Source: Clostridia bacterium | GTDB lineage: Bacteria > Bacillota > TC1 > UBA5767 | Length of the DNA stretch: 64,000 bases | Assembly (NCBI GenBank): GCA_016887505.1 | Contig: CP069393.1 | Coordinates: forward strand, 310,001-374,000 | Direction: 5' to 3' | Part shown: positions 60,721 to 64,000 of the stretch, piece after piece | How the letters are laid out: each line of letters opens with the position of its first letter | How positions within the stretch are numbered: the stretch's first letter is position 1 | Notes under the pieces: generated by a model | Databases searched by the model: none | What the model was told of the DNA's origin: nothing | Seen by the model: only the letters and a program-made list of their open reading frames with translations | Program-made: the position numbers and the translations under genes

Positions 60721-61607
60721 TCTTTAGATAAAAGTTCTTGCATATCAAGCGGAAGTTCAGAGATGATTTCGATTTTCTCACCCTTATTTCTAGGGTCAGG
60801 GAACCGAAGCATGTGACAGTGCAGAGCGTGTCTTTCCATTTCTATTTCACTGCCTCCGTATAGTCCGTCACCAGCCAAAGGATGTCCAATATGCGAAAAA
60901 TGGACCCGGATTTGGTGGGTTCTTCCTGTTAGTAAGCGGATTCGAACTAGGCTATGATGTTTAGTTTCTTGTATAACCTGGTATTGTGTTTGACTCGATT
61001 TTCCTCCAGGCATCACAGCACGTCTTAAAGAAGTGTGTTCGATTCTGTCAATGGGGAAGTCTAAACACCCAGAGGGCTTATTTAGATGTCCTTCCACAAA
61101 CGCAAGATAGATTTTTTCAACTTCTCCTAACTGGTTGCATTTTACATAATAGGCTTGTGCAAAGGAACTTTTGCAGACCAATAGAAGACCAGAAGTATTT
61201 CGGTCAAGTCTTCCAGCCGGCCGAAATTTGCGGGTTTTTCCTTGATGTAAGTAATAGTGGCAGACTGCATTTGCAATGGTTCCACTTTGGTAGATGCCCA
61301 CAGGATGACAGGCAATCTTTGGTGGCTTATCCACGCAAAGAAAGTCCTCATTTTCAAAGACAAGGGACAGTGGAAGATTCTCTGGTATGACGGAAGTTTC
61401 TTCATTTCCAGACATTTCAACACACAAGGTATCGCCGGTTTTGACCCTTAGGTAGTAGTAGCCTGTTTTACCGTTTAGATAAACACCGTCTTTGACCTTG
61501 AGACTTCGTAGTAATTTTCTGGAAAAGTGAAATTCATTTTGCAATACCGATTGAAGCGTTTGACCGTTGTACTTAGCTTCCACGATATAGGTTAAGCTGT
61601 CTTCCAA
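60714..61607 (-). CDS. RluA-family pseudouridine synthase
   Basis: A 297-residue RNA-modifying enzyme on the - strand. The N-terminal S4-like domain (about 10-75) and the catalytic Asp motif GRLDRNTSGLLLVCKS are visible, as is the late RIRLLTGRTHQIRVH motif. The start is TTG with AAGGGAGG upstream on that strand. Family members modify 23S rRNA or tRNA uridines; the specific target is not readable. Confidence 0.92.
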   Translation of the reverse strand: MEDSLTYIVEAKYNGQTLQSVLQNEFHFSRKLLRSLKVKDGVYLNGKTGYYYLRVKTGDTLCVEMSGNEETSVIPENLPLSLVFENEDFLCVDKPPKIACHPVGIYQSGTIANAVCHYYLHQGKTRKFRPAGRLDRNTSGLLLVCKSSFAQAYYVKCNQLGEVEKIYLAFVEGHLNKPSGCLDFPIDRIEHTSLRRAVMPGGKSSQTQYQVIQETKHHSLVRIRLLTGRTHQIRVHFSHIGHPLAGDGLYGGSEIEMERHALHCHMLRFPDPRNKGEKIEIISELPLDMQELLSKDQ

Positions 61608-61716
61608 GTGATACCTCCCTTGCCGGAGGTTGTTTACTTTCCGGCCCAGAATAGATTATACTCTAATTAAGGGAAAAAATGAATGATACAAAAACGAGTT
61701 AAAAATGGAGGATGGT

Positions 61717-63378
61717 ATGGGGAACATTAGAGTACACATTAGAGATAAGGAATATTTGGTGGAAAAGGGTATTACCTTGTCCGAATTAGGCGAGATGGTA
61801 CAAGAAGAGTATAAATATCCCGTTGTAGTAGCTAAGGTAAATAACCAGCTCCGCCCCTTGCAACTGCAACTTTTTGAGGATGCCAAGGTAGAATTTTTAG
61901 ATTTATCAACGAGCATAGGACACCGCATTTTAGAACGTTCATTAGTATTTTTATTGGCCAAGGTAGTAAGAGAGTTCTATCCTTTGGCAACACTTAGTGC
62001 GGAGCATTCCATAAGCAATGGGTTATACTGTTTACTGCAGGGACAAAGCCGCATCAAAAAAGAAGATGTGGAACGGATGGAAAACCGCATGAAGGAACTA
62101 ATCCGTCAGGATTTGCCCATTGAGCGAGAGACCGTTGATAAGAAAGAGGCAATTGAGCTTTTCACTTCGATGAACAATCTAGTTAGGGCACGCTTATTTG
62201 AGAATAATCGTAGCAAAAAGACCACCTCCATTTACAAGTTGGAAGAGTATCAAGATTACATGTATGGGTATATTGTGCCCCGCACTGGCGTACTTAAACA
62301 TTTTTCACTTCGTTATTATATGCCAGGATTTTTGTTGCTTCTTACCAAGAAGGACAACCCCAACCGTCTACCGCCTTTTCGGGAACAACCGAAGCTATTC
62401 AATATCTTGAGGGACAGTGAACGATTCAGTCAAATCCAAGGGGTAAGCGATGCTGGCACCTTGAATCAATGTATTCGCTCGGGTGAAACGGATGAACTGG
62501 TGCGCATTGCCGAAGGAATGCATGAGAAAAAGATTATGGCCATAGCCGATCAGATTACTTGTGACAGGGAAAGATTAAAGCTGATTATGATTGCGGGTCC
62601 ATCTTCGTCCGGTAAGACCACCTTTGCCAAACGATTGTCAGTACAACTCATGGTAAATGGGATAGAACCAGTTTCCATTTCTTTAGATGATTATTTTGTC
62701 AAAAGACAGGAAACACCGATAGATGAATTTGGAGAGGTGGATTATGAATCTATTCATGCCATTCGTTTGGACCAATTCAATGATGATTTGACCTCCCTTA
62801 TACAGGGAGAAGAAGTTACACTTCCCTTGTTTGATTTTAAGAAGGGAACATACTCGGAGGGGAAAAAACTAAAGATACGGGCGGATCAGCCGATTATCAT
62901 TGAAGGAATCCATGCCATTAATAATGTGTTAACAAAAGCAATACCTAGGAGTAGGAAGTTCTTTATCTACATTAGCGCCTTGACCCAATTGAATTTGGAT
63001 TGCAGCAATCGAATTAAGACGACGGATGCTAGACTGATGCGCCGTATGGTACGCGATGCTAGGGTTAGAGGAATTTCACCAGAGGATACTTTGGCTAGGT
63101 GGTCCAGCGTACGCAGGGGAGAGGATCAAAATATTTTTCCGTATCAAGAAAATGCGGATGTGATGTTCAACTCACATTTAATTTACGAATTGGCAGTTTT
63201 AAAACCCTTGGTCGAGAAACTACTGTGTGGACTTGATTCAAGTTCTCCTTACTTTGCAGAAGCCGTCAACTTACTAAACATTGTAGATTTTTTTGAACCA
63301 ATTGAGGATACTGGAGCAATACCCAACAATTCCATCATTCGAGAATTCATTGGCGACAGTGTATTCTATGACCGTTAG
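61717..63378 (+). CDS. Uridine-kinase-like protein with ThrRS-like N-terminus
   Basis: A 553-residue protein. About residues 1-60 resemble the TGS domain, and about 65-180 the second (editing-associated) region found in threonyl-tRNA synthetases. The C-terminal kinase has P-loop MIAGPSSSGKTTFAKRLS, the ISLDDYFV substrate-binding motif, VTLPLFDFKKG and IEGIHAIN. ATG 61717 has GGAGG about five bases before it. Such fused nucleoside kinases are common in Clostridia; the role of the N-terminal part is unclear. Confidence 0.9.
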   Translation: MGNIRVHIRDKEYLVEKGITLSELGEMVQEEYKYPVVVAKVNNQLRPLQLQLFEDAKVEFLDLSTSIGHRILERSLVFLLAKVVREFYPLATLSAEHSISNGLYCLLQGQSRIKKEDVERMENRMKELIRQDLPIERETVDKKEAIELFTSMNNLVRARLFENNRSKKTTSIYKLEEYQDYMYGYIVPRTGVLKHFSLRYYMPGFLLLLTKKDNPNRLPPFREQPKLFNILRDSERFSQIQGVSDAGTLNQCIRSGETDELVRIAEGMHEKKIMAIADQITCDRERLKLIMIAGPSSSGKTTFAKRLSVQLMVNGIEPVSISLDDYFVKRQETPIDEFGEVDYESIHAIRLDQFNDDLTSLIQGEEVTLPLFDFKKGTYSEGKKLKIRADQPIIIEGIHAINNVLTKAIPRSRKFFIYISALTQLNLDCSNRIKTTDARLMRRMVRDARVRGISPEDTLARWSSVRRGEDQNIFPYQENADVMFNSHLIYELAVLKPLVEKLLCGLDSSSPYFAEAVNLLNIVDFFEPIEDTGAIPNNSIIREFIGDSVFYDR

Positions 63379-63391
63379 AAGAGGAGACAAG

Positions 63392-64000
63392 ATGATTTTA
63401 GGAAGTCACCTATCCATTGCGAAAGGATACAAGAAGGCTGGTGAAACGGCGGTAGATATTGGGGCGAATACCTTTCAGTTTTTCACGAGGAATCCTCGCG
63501 GTGGAAAGGCCAAGGAGTTAGAACCGTCCGATCTTGAAGCATTAAAGAAGATTATGGAAGAACATCATTTTGGTCCCTTACTTGCTCATGCACCCTATAC
63601 ACTGAATCTAGCATCGGGAAAAGAGGACGTACGAACCTTTGGAAAGAATATGATGCGTGAGGATCTCTTACGCATGGAGCAACTACCAGCACACTTATAT
63701 AATTTTCATCCAGGGAGCCATGTTAAAGATGGTGTGGTGGTAGGTATAGAACGCATTGTACGTGGTTTGAATGAAGTAGTAAGCGGTAGAGAAACTACGA
63801 CCATCTTGCTTGAAACGATGGCTGGAAAAGGTTCTGAAGTAGGGGCAAGATTTGAAGAATTAAGAAGTATATTATCCGAGCTTGACCATCCGGAGAAGTT
63901 TGGCATTTGCCTCGATACCTGCCATGTGTATGATGCAGGGTATGACTTGCGGGATAATATGGTAGGGGTACTAGAAGAATTTGACACTATTTTGGGCTTA
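63392..64000 (+). CDS. nfo: Endonuclease IV, 5' part
   Basis: The first 203 residues of an apurinic-endonuclease IV; the frame runs off the right edge. MILGSHLSIAKGYKKAG, LAHAPYTLNLAS, the metal ligand region FHPGSHV, ILLETMAGKG and GICLDTCHVYDAGYD match the AP-endonuclease TIM barrel with its trinuclear zinc site. GAGGAGACAAG precedes the ATG. It repairs abasic sites in DNA. Confidence 0.95.
   Translation, partial: MILGSHLSIAKGYKKAGETAVDIGANTFQFFTRNPRGGKAKELEPSDLEALKKIMEEHHFGPLLAHAPYTLNLASGKEDVRTFGKNMMREDLLRMEQLPAHLYNFHPGSHVKDGVVVGIERIVRGLNEVVSGRETTTILLETMAGKGSEVGARFEELRSILSELDHPEKFGICLDTCHVYDAGYDLRDNMVGVLEEFDTILGL

Noticed and set aside
1-64000. tRNA, rRNA, CRISPR or prophage content
   Set aside because: No cloverleaf, rRNA, regularly spaced repeat or phage gene was recognised in reading the window.

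Overview
The window looks like chromosomal DNA from a strictly anaerobic, AT-rich member of the Clostridia (Bacillota). The evidence is Shine-Dalgarno sites close to AGGAGG before nearly every gene, a CIRCE/HrcA element, a T-box, a yybP-ykoY riboswitch, superoxide reductase instead of a classical aerobic defence, corrinoid methyltransferases, and a UGA-decoded selenoprotein peroxiredoxin. Almost all genes lie on the + strand; the exceptions are a DUF2254 fragment at the left edge, a lipoate ligase and a pseudouridine synthase. I see no rRNA, tRNA, CRISPR array or prophage.

Layout. (1) 1-11.9 kb: housekeeping and stress genes: J-domain protein, an amidohydrolase paired with a tandem dihydroneopterin-aldolase-fold protein, OsmC, CIRCE-controlled Hsp20, a hemerythrin/PAS DUF438 protein, transketolase, a cation exchanger behind a Mn-type riboswitch, then superoxide reductase, ferritin and a ZIP metal transporter. 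(2) 12.0-36.8 kb: a large catabolic locus punctuated by six LacI-type operators and bearing two paralogous LacI-family regulators. It encodes a BMP-type (nucleoside-like) ABC importer, a divergent 2-hydroxyacid dehydrogenase, a corrinoid protein, an MtmB-family methylamine methyltransferase that has no pyrrolysine, an ECF-type transporter whose T subunit is split by an IS256-family insertion, an aldo/keto reductase, a UroD-like methyltransferase, an FGGY kinase, a deaminase-type amidohydrolase, two zinc alcohol dehydrogenases, a DhnA-type aldolase and, remarkably, a homologue of the methanogenic formyltransferase Ftr. (3) 36.8-44.8 kb: lipoate ligase, a polar amino-acid ABC transporter, a DhaL-DegV fusion, small membrane proteins, the selenocysteine peroxiredoxin and a ferredoxin. 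(4) 44.9-64 kb: an HflX with a JAMM-like N-terminal motif, RlmI, several poorly known envelope proteins, a cysteine T-box with cysK-cysE, QueH, a HAD phosphatase, an NlpC/P60 hydrolase, a DEAD-box helicase, RluA-type synthase, a uridine-kinase-like protein and the start of endonuclease IV.

How the genes work together. The best candidate for an undescribed system is the 12-36 kb locus. Two importers, a non-pyrrolysine MtmB with its own corrinoid protein, a second (UroD-like) methyltransferase, a kinase, an aldolase and three or four oxidoreductases suggest uptake, demethylation, deamination and carbon-chain cleavage of a methylated, polyol- or nucleoside-like compound. The Ftr homologue suggests an unusual acyl or formyl transfer step. 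The substrate is not readable from sequence. In the resident strain the ECF part may be impaired by the IS insertion.
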